The notes beneath the pieces are model-generated. The model ran no database searches and was not told the DNA's origin. It saw only the letters and a program-made list of their open reading frames with translations. Made by a program: the position numbers and the translations under genes. A DNA stretch of 11,794 bases from an uncultured cyanobacterium (lineage in GTDB: Bacteria; Cyanobacteriota; Cyanobacteriia; PCC-6307; Cyanobiaceae), in assembly GCA_903862155.1 (NCBI GenBank), contig CAIOXF010000194.1, forward strand, positions 1 through 11,794. Direction: 5' to 3'. Positions 1-7,235 of the stretch are shown here, in pieces. Each line of letters opens with the position of its first letter. The first letter of the stretch is position 1.

Positions 1-626
1 ACCAAGGCATGGCGCAGCACCCGGCCGTTGAGGTGATAGCCGCGCTGCAGCTCCTCAATCACCACGTCTTCGGGGTGCTCCTCGCTGGGCTCCCGCAGCA
101 CCGCCTCATGCAGGGTGGGATCGAAGGGTTCGCCTTCCACCCGCATCGGAGACACGCCCAGCTGCTTGAACACATCCACCAGCTGCTTGTAGAGGCCCTG
201 GTAGCTGCGGTGGAGGTTCTGGGCCTCCTCGTGCTGGGGATTGAGCTGCTGGCGAGCCCGGTCAAAGTTGTCAACCACCGGCAGGATCTCGCTCAGGGTG
301 TTGCAGGCGATCTGCAGGCGCAGGTCGTCGTTGTCGCGGGACTGGCGCTTGCGGAAGTTGTCGAAGTCGGCGGCCAACCGCATGTACTGGCCGTTGAGGT
401 TGTCGTACTGAGTCTTGAGCTGGGCCAATTCCGACTCCAGGCGGGCGGCCCGCTCAGCCGGATTGTCTGCCTGGGAGGCCTCTACTTCCTCAGCGGACGC
501 GCAGGCTTCCGCCGGGGGCTCGTTGCCCTCCACGGGGGCGGGAGTCTCGTTCACCTCGGGAGTGCCCTCGGGCTGCTGCTCGAATCCCTGGCTGCTCTCG
601 ACGCTCATGGAGGGATCGTCACTCAT
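1..626 (-). CDS. grpE: GrpE, nucleotide exchange factor for DnaK (3' end cut by window edge)
   Basis: GrpE releases ADP from the cytoplasmic chaperone DnaK and so drives its folding cycle. Reading leftward from the ATG at 626, 208 residues are visible and the frame stays open to the edge. Residues 1-58 are a low-complexity tail rich in Glu, Pro and Ala. A predicted long helix follows (about 60-120) with the family pattern AADFDNFRKR at 85-94 and LPVVDNFDRA at 115-124. The C-terminal beta domain has GVSPM at 157-161, FDPTLHEAV at 168-176 and RGYHLNGRVLR at 195-205. Only the last few dozen residues should be missing. The ATG is the first possible start, because an in-frame TAG lies 24 nt upstream. 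No good Shine-Dalgarno is visible. It is divergent from pilB across 88 nt; dnaJ or dnaK might follow beyond the edge, but this is not seen. Confidence 0.95.
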   Translation of the reverse strand, partial: MSDDPSMSVESSQGFEQQPEGTPEVNETPAPVEGNEPPAEACASAEEVEASQADNPAERAARLESELAQLKTQYDNLNGQYMRLAADFDNFRKRQSRDNDDLRLQIACNTLSEILPVVDNFDRARQQLNPQHEEAQNLHRSYQGLYKQLVDVFKQLGVSPMRVEGEPFDPTLHEAVLREPSEEHPEDVVIEELQRGYHLNGRVLRHAL

Positions 627-714
627 GGGTGACGGGCTCTGAATTTGGTTCTAGACATGTTGGAACTCAGGCCCCGCCCCTCACAAGCGGCGGAAGCCCG
701 CACCTCCGGCCGCG
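627..714. promoter_or_regulatory. Divergent grpE/pilB intergenic region, presumed promoters
   Basis: These 88 nt separate the start codons of two divergent genes and must hold or border both promoters. The only AT-rich stretch is about 641-666. It contains an imperfect dyad at 648-666, GTTC-N11-GAAC. I cannot assign -35 and -10 boxes with confidence on either strand. No CIRCE element (the HrcA operator often found before heat-shock genes) is present. The part next to pilB is GC-rich and lacks a clear Shine-Dalgarno at normal spacing. Confidence 0.5.
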
Positions 715-2490
715 ATGACGCTCACCCCCGTTCGGCCCGTTCCGGATGCCTCGAGCCCCGAACAGCAACGGCTCGAGGTGGAACTGCTGCTGGGGGAACG
801 GGTAGCCACCCCCCTGGAACTGGCCACGGCCGATCCCACCCTGGCCCACGGCGGCAGTGGCATCGCTGCTGATCGTTGGCGAGCACTCGGTGCCCTGCCG
901 CTACGCCGGGACAACAACGCGCTGGTGGTGGCCGTTCCCAGCCACTGGGGGCCGGATCAGCGCAACAGCCTGCTGGGCGAGCTGGGTGATCAGGCCAGCG
1001 GCTGCCGGTTTCAGCTGGCGCTACCAGCCGATCTCACGAAGGCACTGGAGCCCAAGCCGGCTACGACACCCGCAGCCTCTACCGGCACCCGCTCCCTGAT
1101 GGAGGGGCTGAACCTGCCAGGTGAGTCGGAGCTCACCGAGGTGCAAGACCCCGACGACCTGGAAGCCTCCAGCAGCTCGGCCAACACCTCACCGGTGGTG
1201 AGTTTGGTGGACCGGATCTTGATCGAGGGACTCCAGAGCGGCGCCAGTGACATTCACGTGGAGCCCCAGGAGAACTGCCTGGAGGTGCGCTTCCGCCTCG
1301 ATGGGGTGCTGCACAAGCTGCTCGACGACCTGCCGAAAAGCCTGATCCCGGCGGTCACCTCACGCCTGAAGATCATTGCCGACCTGGACATCGCCGAACG
1401 GCGCATGCCCCAGGACGGCCGCATCCGCCGCAACTACCGCGGCCGGACAATGGACTTCCGGGTGAGCACCCTGCCCAGCCGCCACGGCGAGAAGGTGGTG
1501 CTGCGCCTACTCGACAGCGGCGCCACCCAGCTGGGCCTCGACACGCTGATCACCGATCAGCGAGCCCGCTCCACCCTGCGCTCGATGGGCTCCAAGCCCT
1601 ACGGAATGATCCTGGTGACGGGCCCCACGGGTTCGGGTAAGAGCACCACGCTCTACGCCCTGCTGGCCGAGCGCAACGACCCGGCCATCAACATCTCCAC
1701 GGTGGAAGACCCCATTGAGTACACGCTCAAGGGGATCACCCAAACCCAGGTGAACCGCGACAAGGGCTTCGACTTCAGCTCCGCCCTGCGGGCCTTCATG
1801 CGGCAAGACCCAGACGTGTTGCTGGTGGGAGAAACCCGCGACCTAGAGACCGCCAAGACCGCGATCGAAGCGGCCCTCACCGGTCACCTGGTGCTCACCA
1901 CGCTGCACTGCAACGACGCCGTGAGTGCCTTCGCCCGCCTCGATGAGATGGGAGTGGAGCCGTTCCTGGTGAGCGCCTCACTGCTGGGAGTGGTGTCGCA
2001 GCGGCTGCTGCGGCGGGTGTGCAGCCACTGCCGCATTCCCTACAAGCCCAGTGCAGAAGAACTGGCGCGCTTCGGTTTGCTGGCAAGCCGTGAGGCTGAC
2101 ATCACCTTCTACAAGGCTCTACGCACCAACCCCGGGCCCGATGCCTGCCCCTACTGCCAGGGCAATGGCTACAAGGGCCGGGTGGGGGTGTACGAAATCC
2201 TCTCCATGAAGGACAACCTGGCGGCGGCCGTGGCCAAGCGCACCCCCACCGATGTGATGCGGCGGATGGCCCTGGAGAACGGCATGAAAACGCTGCTGGG
2301 CTACGGCCTAGATCTGGTGCGCGATGGCCACACGACCCTCGATGAGGTGGAGCGGATGCTGCTCACCGATACGGGCCTGGAATCAGAGCGGCGCGCCCGG
2401 GCCCTCAACACCCTCACCTGTACGGGTTGCGGTGCCGGATTACAAGACGATTGGCTCGAATGTCCTTACTGTCTGACCACCAGGGAATAG
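715..2490 (+). CDS. pilB: PilB, type IV pilus extension ATPase (GspE/PilB family) with extra C-terminal zinc ribbon
   Basis: PilB is the cytoplasmic hexameric ATPase that powers pilus polymerisation through the platform protein PilC. The 591-residue protein has a divergent N-terminal domain (1-150, with an Ala/Ser/Thr-rich linker) and then the secretion ATPase core. Walker A is GPTGSGKS at 303-310, the Asp box TVEDPIEY is at 329-336, Walker B DVLLVGETRD is at 367-376 with Glu373, and the His box TGHLVLTTLH is at 389-398. The family's tetracysteine zinc motif is present as CSHC (436-439) and CPYC (478-481). An additional CTGC (569-572) and CPYC (583-586) form a second ribbon at the extreme C-terminus, which I do not recall as part of standard PilB. 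The Glu/Arg pattern and zinc motif separate it from PilT. The ATG is taken as start by ORF extent; no strong ribosome site supports it. It is first in the pilB-pilT-pilC operon. Confidence 0.96.
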   Translation: MTLTPVRPVPDASSPEQQRLEVELLLGERVATPLELATADPTLAHGGSGIAADRWRALGALPLRRDNNALVVAVPSHWGPDQRNSLLGELGDQASGCRFQLALPADLTKALEPKPATTPAASTGTRSLMEGLNLPGESELTEVQDPDDLEASSSSANTSPVVSLVDRILIEGLQSGASDIHVEPQENCLEVRFRLDGVLHKLLDDLPKSLIPAVTSRLKIIADLDIAERRMPQDGRIRRNYRGRTMDFRVSTLPSRHGEKVVLRLLDSGATQLGLDTLITDQRARSTLRSMGSKPYGMILVTGPTGSGKSTTLYALLAERNDPAINISTVEDPIEYTLKGITQTQVNRDKGFDFSSALRAFMRQDPDVLLVGETRDLETAKTAIEAALTGHLVLTTLHCNDAVSAFARLDEMGVEPFLVSASLLGVVSQRLLRRVCSHCRIPYKPSAEELARFGLLASREADITFYKALRTNPGPDACPYCQGNGYKGRVGVYEILSMKDNLAAAVAKRTPTDVMRRMALENGMKTLLGYGLDLVRDGHTTLDEVERMLLTDTGLESERRARALNTLTCTGCGAGLQDDWLECPYCLTTRE

Positions 2491-2497
2491 CGGTCCG

Positions 2498-3571
2498 ATG
2501 GATCTGCTGATTGAAGATCTGATGACCGAGCTGGTGGAGCGGGGCGGCAGCGACCTCCACCTCTCCTGCGGTCAACCACCCCACGGGCGCTTCAACGGTC
2601 AGCTGCAGCCGATGCGCGAAGAGCACCTCAGCGAGGAAGCCTGCAACAAGCTGATCTTCTCGATCCTCAACAACTCCCAACGCAAGGAGCTGGAGCAGAA
2701 CTGGGAGCTGGATTGCTCTTATGGCCTCAAGGGTGTGTCGCGCTTTCGGGTGAATGTGTACCGGCAGCGAGGCACCTACGCCGCCTGTTTAAGGGCCCTG
2801 GGCAACGCCATTCCCAAGCTCGACGCCCTCGGCATGCCACCGGTGGTGGAAGAGATGAGCCGTAAACCGCGGGGCCTGGTGCTGGTGACGGGCCCCACCG
2901 GCTCCGGCAAAACCACCACCCTGGCGGCCCTACTCGATCACATCAACCACAGCCGCTCGGAGCACATCCTCACGATCGAAGATCCAATTGAATTCACCTA
3001 TCGGAGCGACCGGAGCCTGGTACACCAGCGTGAGGTGAGCATGGACACACGCAGCTTCGCCAATGCCCTGCGCGCCGCTCTGCGGGAAGACCCCGACGTG
3101 ATCCTGGTGGGGGAGATGCGCGATCTGGAAACCATCCAGCTGGCGATCAGCGCGGCCGAAACCGGACACCTGGTGTTCGGCACTCTCCACACCAGCTCCG
3201 CCGCCCAGACGGTGGACCGCATGGTGGATGTGTTCCCGCCCGGCCAGCAAACCCAGATCCGCGTGCAGCTGAGCAACAGCCTGGTGGCCGTATTCTCCCA
3301 GACCCTGCTCAAACGCAAAAACCCCGCCCCAGGGCAGTACGGCCGGGTGATGGCGCAGGAGATCCTGATCAATAACCCCGCCACCGCCAACCTGATCCGC
3401 GAGGGCAAGACCGCCCAGCTCTATTCCCAGATGCAGACGGGCGGCCAATACGGCATGCAGACCCTGGAGCGGGCCCTGGCCGACCTGGTGCAGCAGGACG
3501 TGGTGAGCACCGAGGAAGCCATGACCAAGACCAGCCGGCCCGAGGAACTCCAGCGCCTGCTGGTGGGCTGA
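2498..3571 (+). CDS. pilT: PilT, type IV pilus retraction ATPase
   Basis: PilT is the cytoplasmic hexameric ATPase that depolymerises pilin for twitching motility and DNA uptake. It has 357 residues, close to the usual 345-370. The N-terminal PAS-like domain carries the PilT pattern GGSDLHLS at 16-23. Walker A is GPTGSGKTT at 132-140, the Asp box TIEDPIEF is at 159-166, Walker B DVILVGEMRD is at 200-209 with Glu206, and the His box TGHLVFGTLH is at 222-231. The C-terminal retraction motif appears as PATANLIREGKT (294-305), where the classical form is AIRNLIRE. It lacks the tetracysteine motif of PilB, as expected. The ATG starts 7 nt after the pilB stop, with AGGGA at 2482-2486 as a possible ribosome site lying within the end of pilB. 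Translational coupling with pilB is likely. Confidence 0.96.
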   Translation: MDLLIEDLMTELVERGGSDLHLSCGQPPHGRFNGQLQPMREEHLSEEACNKLIFSILNNSQRKELEQNWELDCSYGLKGVSRFRVNVYRQRGTYAACLRALGNAIPKLDALGMPPVVEEMSRKPRGLVLVTGPTGSGKTTTLAALLDHINHSRSEHILTIEDPIEFTYRSDRSLVHQREVSMDTRSFANALRAALREDPDVILVGEMRDLETIQLAISAAETGHLVFGTLHTSSAAQTVDRMVDVFPPGQQTQIRVQLSNSLVAVFSQTLLKRKNPAPGQYGRVMAQEILINNPATANLIREGKTAQLYSQMQTGGQYGMQTLERALADLVQQDVVSTEEAMTKTSRPEELQRLLVG

Positions 3572-3575
3572 GGCC

Positions 3576-4883
3576 ATGGCCGGCTTCCTTGCCACCTACA
3601 CCAACGCCCGGGGCCAGGAACGGCAGCTGCAGCTTCAGGCCGCCAACCTCCAGGATGCCAAACGCGACCTGCGCCGCCGCGGCATCCGGCCAATCAGCCT
3701 GGAGCCAGTACAGGGTGGTAGCGGGGCGGCCACAGCCGTTGCTGCGGTGAAAGCCCCGGCGGCCACGCAAGCCGGCCGCAGCGCACGGCCCAAACCCAGC
3801 GCAGCCGGCGGAAATGGGTCGCGCCTGCAGAAGTTGCTGGAAGCCAAGCCAGGCATCCGCGAAAAGGCACTGTTCGCCAGCAAGCTCTCGGCCCTGGTGA
3901 GCGCCGGCGTACCGATCGTGCGCAGCCTCTCGCTGATGAGCGCCCAGCAGAAGATGCCGCTGTTCAAACGGGCTCTGGATTCCATCACCACAGCAGTGAA
4001 TCAGGGGGGCAGCCTGGGCTCGGCCATGCGCCAATGGCCCCAGGTGTTTGATCGGCTGAGCATCGCCATGGTGGAAGCCGGCGAAGCTGGCGGTGTGCTG
4101 GATGAAACCCTCAAGCGCCTGGCCAAGTTGCTGGAAGACAACGCCCGCCTGCAAAACCAGATCAAAGGCGCGATGGGCTATCCCGTGGCTGTGCTCACGA
4201 TCGCGATCCTGGTGTTCCTGGGAATGACGATCTTCCTGATCCCCACCTTCGCTGGCATCTTTGAAGATCTGGGGGCTGAACTCCCCCTGTTCACTCAGAT
4301 GATGCTGGATCTGAGCAAACTGCTCCGATCGGCATTCTCCCTTGTACTTGCTGGAGGCTTGGCGGTGGGTGCCTGGCTCTTCAGCCGCTATTACGCCACT
4401 TACAACGGCCGCCGGCGCGTGGATGCCATGTTGCTGAGGCTGCCCCTGTTCGGCGATCTACTCCAGAAAACAGCCACGGCCCAGTTCTGCCGCACGTTCA
4501 GTTCTCTCTCACGGGCAGGCGTGCCGATCCTGCTCTCGTTGGAAATCGTACGCGAAACAACCGGGAACTCAATTATTTCTGATGCCATCATTAATTCTCG
4601 CAATGATGTACAAGAAGGCATTCCGCTGAGCGTAGCCCTGGCCCGCAAAAAGGTGTTCCCGGAGATGGCTGTGAGCATGCTAGCCATCGGTGAAGAAACC
4701 GGGGGCCTTGATGCCATGCTTGCCAAAGTGGCGGACTTCTATGAAGACGAAGTGGCCGCAGCCGTGAAAGCCCTCACCTCCATGCTGGAGCCCGCCATGA
4801 TCGTGATCGTGGGCGGCATTGTGGGCTCCATTCTGCTTGCGATGTATCTGCCGATGTTCTCGATCTTCGATCAAATCAAATAG
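3576..4883 (+). CDS. pilC: PilC, type IV pilus inner-membrane platform protein (GspF/PilC family)
   Basis: PilC sits in the cytoplasmic membrane and couples the ATPases PilB and PilT to pilin assembly and removal. The 435-residue protein begins with a cytoplasmic region (1-45), then an Ala/Gly/Lys-rich linker (46-90). Two homologous T2SF domains follow at about 96-220 and 300-425. Their repeat is visible as KLSALVSAGVPI (103-114) against SLSRAGVPILLS (310-321), and GEAGGVLDETL (169-179) against GEETGGLDAML (372-382). Membrane segments are predicted near 204-226, 254-271 and 406-428. It starts 4 nt after the pilT stop, with GGTGGG at 3562-3567 or GAGG at 3570-3573 as the ribosome site. Its stop overlaps the stop of the convergent flavoprotein gene. 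About 60 nt near residues 329-348 are unusually AT-rich for this region. Confidence 0.95.
   Translation: MAGFLATYTNARGQERQLQLQAANLQDAKRDLRRRGIRPISLEPVQGGSGAATAVAAVKAPAATQAGRSARPKPSAAGGNGSRLQKLLEAKPGIREKALFASKLSALVSAGVPIVRSLSLMSAQQKMPLFKRALDSITTAVNQGGSLGSAMRQWPQVFDRLSIAMVEAGEAGGVLDETLKRLAKLLEDNARLQNQIKGAMGYPVAVLTIAILVFLGMTIFLIPTFAGIFEDLGAELPLFTQMMLDLSKLLRSAFSLVLAGGLAVGAWLFSRYYATYNGRRRVDAMLLRLPLFGDLLQKTATAQFCRTFSSLSRAGVPILLSLEIVRETTGNSIISDAIINSRNDVQEGIPLSVALARKKVFPEMAVSMLAIGEETGGLDAMLAKVADFYEDEVAAAVKALTSMLEPAMIVIVGGIVGSILLAMYLPMFSIFDQIK
4876..4883. other. Tail-to-tail overlap of pilC and flavoprotein genes
   Basis: The pilC TAG ends at 4883 and the opposing flavoprotein TGA occupies 4878-4876, so the two convergent genes share 8 nt. 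I see no hairpin followed by a T-run here. Either termination occurs inside the neighbouring gene, or it is factor-dependent and the transcripts overlap. Confidence 0.9.
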
Positions 4884-6177
4884 TCGCTAAAGCCTGCCCG
4901 GCCAGCCAGCCGGAGGTCCAGCAGTGCTGGAAGTTGAAGCCCCCGGTGATGCCATCCACATCCAGGAGTTCACCCACCAGGTGCAATCCGGGGCAGTGGC
5001 GGCTTTCCATCGTGGCCAGGTTCACCTCCCCCAGGGGTATACCGCCGGCGGTCACGAATTCCTCGCCGAAGGGCCCGCGGCCGCTGACGCGATAACGGCT
5101 TCCCAGAAGGGCATCCACCAGCTGGCGCTGGCCGGCCTTGCTGAGATCGGCCCAGCGCAGTGAAGGATCTACGCCCGCTTGGGCCAGCAAGTACAACCAG
5201 AGGCGGCGCGGCAGCTCAGGCCAAGGGCGCCAGTTGGCCAACTGACGCCGCGCCTGCTCGCGGCGCGCCTCGGTGAACAGCGCGTCGAGCTGGGCGCGGT
5301 CTTTGCCGCCGCTCCAGCGCACGGTGAGCTCCACCTTGTAGCTGGCGGCATGGAGGGCCCGGGCCGCAAAGGCGGTGAGCCGGAGGGTGGCTGGGCCGCT
5401 CATGCCCCAGTGGGTGATCAACAAGGGCCCCACCTGCCGGAAGCGCTCAACCAACCCACCGGCCTCGGCAGGCGGCACCTGGAGCTCCAGCTCCACGGGG
5501 TCTACGACCAGCCCGGCCAGCTCGCCCAGCGACTCCTTCGCCAGGGCCAGGGTGAACAAGGAGGGCACCGGCGGCACCAGGCCATGGCCCAGCTGGGCAG
5601 CCAGTCGGCGCCCACTGGGGTGGCTGCCGGTGGCCAGCACCAGCCGTTGGCAGGTGATCGGCGCAGAGCAGGCCGCATGCTCAGCACCTGACACCCTCAG
5701 TCCCAGCCGGAAGCCTCCCTCCGGCAGCACCGCGGCATCCTTGAGCGCCACACCGGTGTGCAGGGTGACGCCGGCGTTGGCGGCAGCCCGGCGCAGCACC
5801 TCGATCACGGCGGTGGAGCGGTTGGCGCGGGGAAACATCCGGCCATCGGCCTCCTGCACCAGCTCCAGGCCGTGGTCATCGAACCAGCCCACCGCATCAC
5901 CGGCCGCGAAGCGGGAGAAGGGGCCCCGCAAGGCGCGAGTTCCCCGGGGGTAATGGCCGGCGAGGGCGCGGGGATCCCAGCAGGCGTGGGTCACGTTGCA
6001 GCGGCCACCGCCGCTGATCAGCACCTTGTGCAGGGGCTCGGGCGTGGCCTCCAGGATGTGCACATCCCGCACCCCGGCCTCTGCGGCGGCGATCGCCGCC
6101 ATGAAGCCACCAGGGCCGCCCCCGGCCACCACAACGGAGGCCGAAGCCGGCAAGGACGGAGCGGAGGATGGGGGCAT
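4876..6177 (-). CDS. NAD(P)/FAD-dependent oxidoreductase, BaiN/HI0933 (YhiN) family
   Basis: This is a soluble flavoprotein of the HI0933/YhiN family, whose physiological substrate is not settled; family labels such as aminoacetone oxidase or BaiN-like should not be taken as proof of function. From the ATG at 6177 it has 433 residues. The dinucleotide-binding turn GGGPGG is at 19-24 after the strand VVVA. Family signatures are SGGGRCNVTH (55-64), ATGSHPSG (182-189), THWGMSGPA (255-263), TAGGIPLGEV (376-385) and the C-terminal FAD-contacting GELLDVDGITGGFNFQ (402-417). A TTG at 6189 would add four residues (MSRS) but has no ribosome site, so I prefer the ATG. A GTG closer to the FAD strand is also possible. 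Its ATG overlaps the dusA ATG on the other strand, so its promoter must lie within dusA. Confidence 0.9.
   Translation of the reverse strand: MPPSSAPSLPASASVVVAGGGPGGFMAAIAAAEAGVRDVHILEATPEPLHKVLISGGGRCNVTHACWDPRALAGHYPRGTRALRGPFSRFAAGDAVGWFDDHGLELVQEADGRMFPRANRSTAVIEVLRRAAANAGVTLHTGVALKDAAVLPEGGFRLGLRVSGAEHAACSAPITCQRLVLATGSHPSGRRLAAQLGHGLVPPVPSLFTLALAKESLGELAGLVVDPVELELQVPPAEAGGLVERFRQVGPLLITHWGMSGPATLRLTAFAARALHAASYKVELTVRWSGGKDRAQLDALFTEARREQARRQLANWRPWPELPRRLWLYLLAQAGVDPSLRWADLSKAGQRQLVDALLGSRYRVSGRGPFGEEFVTAGGIPLGEVNLATMESRHCPGLHLVGELLDVDGITGGFNFQHCWTSGWLAGQALATI
6088..6097. repeat. HIP1 palindrome (extended form GGCGATCGCC)
   Basis: The octamer GCGATCGC at 6089-6096, flanked by G and C, matches the highly iterated palindrome HIP1 that is abundant in many cyanobacterial genomes. 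It lies inside the flavoprotein gene. I noticed only this one copy in nearly 12 kb, a low density compared with HIP1-rich cyanobacteria, and one copy in GC-rich DNA could be chance. Confidence 0.5.
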
Positions 6178-6178
6178 G
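6163..6178 (+). promoter_or_regulatory. dusA ribosome binding site and start
   Basis: GGAGG at 6163-6167 stands 8 nt before the ATG at 6176-6178, the clearest Shine-Dalgarno in the window. It decides the dusA start: the open frame continues upstream to 5996, but that part lies wholly inside the opposing flavoprotein gene and shows no Dus similarity. Confidence 0.8.
6175..6178. other. Overlapping divergent start codons (CATG)
   Basis: The tetranucleotide CATG carries the ATG of dusA (6176-6178, plus) and the ATG of the flavoprotein gene (6177-6175, minus). There is no intergenic DNA between these divergent genes if both starts are right. Confidence 0.7.
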
Positions 6179-7231
6179 GAGCGCGACAACGACCAATCCG
6201 GCGGGATCAGGGGGGGAGCAGGGGAGGCCTATCGCTTCAGTGTGGCGCCGATGCTCGATTACACCGATCGGCACTTCCGGCTGCTGTTCCGCCAGATCAG
6301 TCGCCACAGCCTGCTCTACACCGAGATGGTGGTGGCCCAGGCCCTGCATCACGCCCGCCAGCAGCCAGGGGCCAGTGAACCGGGCGGCCGGCTGGAGCGG
6401 CTCATCGGCTTCGATCCAGCCGAGCGACCGCTGGCCCTACAGGTGGGCGGCGACGATCCGGCGCTGCTGGCAGAGGCGGCCACGCTGGCAGGCGCGTGGG
6501 GCTACGACGAGATCAACCTGAATGTGGGCTGTCCCAGCGAAAAGGTGCAGAAGGGGCGGTTCGGGGCGTGCCTGATGGCCGATCCGCCCCAGGTGGCCCG
6601 CTGCGTGGAGGCGATGGCCCAGGCCAGCCCCCTGCCGGTCACGGTGAAACACCGCATCGGCATCGACGAACGCGACTCCTACGCTGAACTGCTGGCCTTC
6701 GTGGATACGGTGGCGGCAGCGGGCTGCCAGCGCTTCGCGGTGCACGCTCGCAAGGCCTGGCTGGAGGGCCTGGACCCCAAGCAGAACCGCACGATTCCGC
6801 CGCTGCGCTACGAGCTCGTGCAGCAGCTCAAGGCCGAGCGCCCGGCCCTCACGATCGAACTGAACGGCGGTTTGCAGACGCTCAGCGACTGCCAGCAGCA
6901 GCTGCAGCGGCTCGACGGGGTGATGGTGGGCCGGGCGGTGTATGAACACCCGCTGCGCTGGGCCGCCGTGGACGCCGACATCCATGGCGACGAGAGCCGA
7001 CCGGCCGCTAAAGCCTCAACCGTGGTGCGGGGGTTGATCCCCCACGCCGAGCGCTGGCGCAGCCGGGGGGATCGACTCTGGCCCATTGCCCGTCACCTGG
7101 TGCACGTGGTGGAGGGAGTGAGCGGAGCCCGTCATTGGCGCGCTGCGCTCACCCGAGAAGCTGGGGCCAAAGAGGCCGGGCCGGAGGTGCTGGATGCCGC
7201 GGCCCGGCAACTGGAGGAACGGGGGCTGTGA
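6176..7231 (+). CDS. dusA: tRNA-dihydrouridine(20/20a) synthase, DusA type
   Basis: Dus enzymes use FMN and NADPH to reduce uridine to dihydrouridine in the D-loop of tRNA; DusA acts at positions 20 and 20a. The 351-residue protein is close to the usual DusA length. The FMN-barrel start is FSVAPMLDYTDRHFR (21-35), the substrate-side segment LLYTEMV is at 46-52, and the catalytic motif NLNVGCPSEKVQ (114-125) supplies Cys119. VKHRIGID (157-164), HARKAWLEGL (190-199), the phosphate-binding NGG (230-232) and DGVMVGRAVYEHP (247-259) follow, then a helical RNA-binding domain to the end. HARKAWL and KHRIGID fit DusA better than DusB or DusC. The start at 6176 has GGAGG 8 nt upstream. The gene ends 4 nt before the stop of the convergent RRM gene. 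Confidence 0.95.
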   Translation: MERDNDQSGGIRGGAGEAYRFSVAPMLDYTDRHFRLLFRQISRHSLLYTEMVVAQALHHARQQPGASEPGGRLERLIGFDPAERPLALQVGGDDPALLAEAATLAGAWGYDEINLNVGCPSEKVQKGRFGACLMADPPQVARCVEAMAQASPLPVTVKHRIGIDERDSYAELLAFVDTVAAAGCQRFAVHARKAWLEGLDPKQNRTIPPLRYELVQQLKAERPALTIELNGGLQTLSDCQQQLQRLDGVMVGRAVYEHPLRWAAVDADIHGDESRPAAKASTVVRGLIPHAERWRSRGDRLWPIARHLVHVVEGVSGARHWRAALTREAGAKEAGPEVLDAAARQLEERGL

Positions 7232-7235
7232 GAGC

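Noticed and set aside
9..632. Plus-strand 207-codon open frame opposite grpE
   Set aside because: GrpE on the minus strand explains this stretch with clear motifs; the plus-strand product is low-complexity Val/Leu/Gly sequence.
627..714. CIRCE/HrcA operator before grpE
   Set aside because: No TTAGCACTC-N9-GAGTGCTAA or close variant is present on either strand.
3377..3412. Altered PilT motif (ATANLIRE instead of AIRNLIRE) as a sign of a non-retracting PilT
   Set aside because: The remaining catalytic and C-terminal residues are intact, and I recall similar wording in other cyanobacterial PilT proteins, so it is probably a clade variant.
2930..3595. Minus-strand 221-codon open frame antisense to pilT
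   Set aside because: It lies inside the well-supported pilT gene, and its His/Gly/Leu-rich product has no family signature.
3369..4154. Minus-strand 261-codon open frame antisense to pilT/pilC
   Set aside because: It is the mirror of strongly supported pilT and pilC reading frames. The product is rich in Gly, Arg, Pro and Trp with no recognisable domain, as expected for antisense frames in GC-rich DNA.
5996..6175. A 60-residue N-terminal extension of DusA
   Set aside because: The extension overlaps the FAD-binding start of the flavoprotein gene on the other strand and shows no Dus similarity, and the ATG at 6176 has a good GGAGG.
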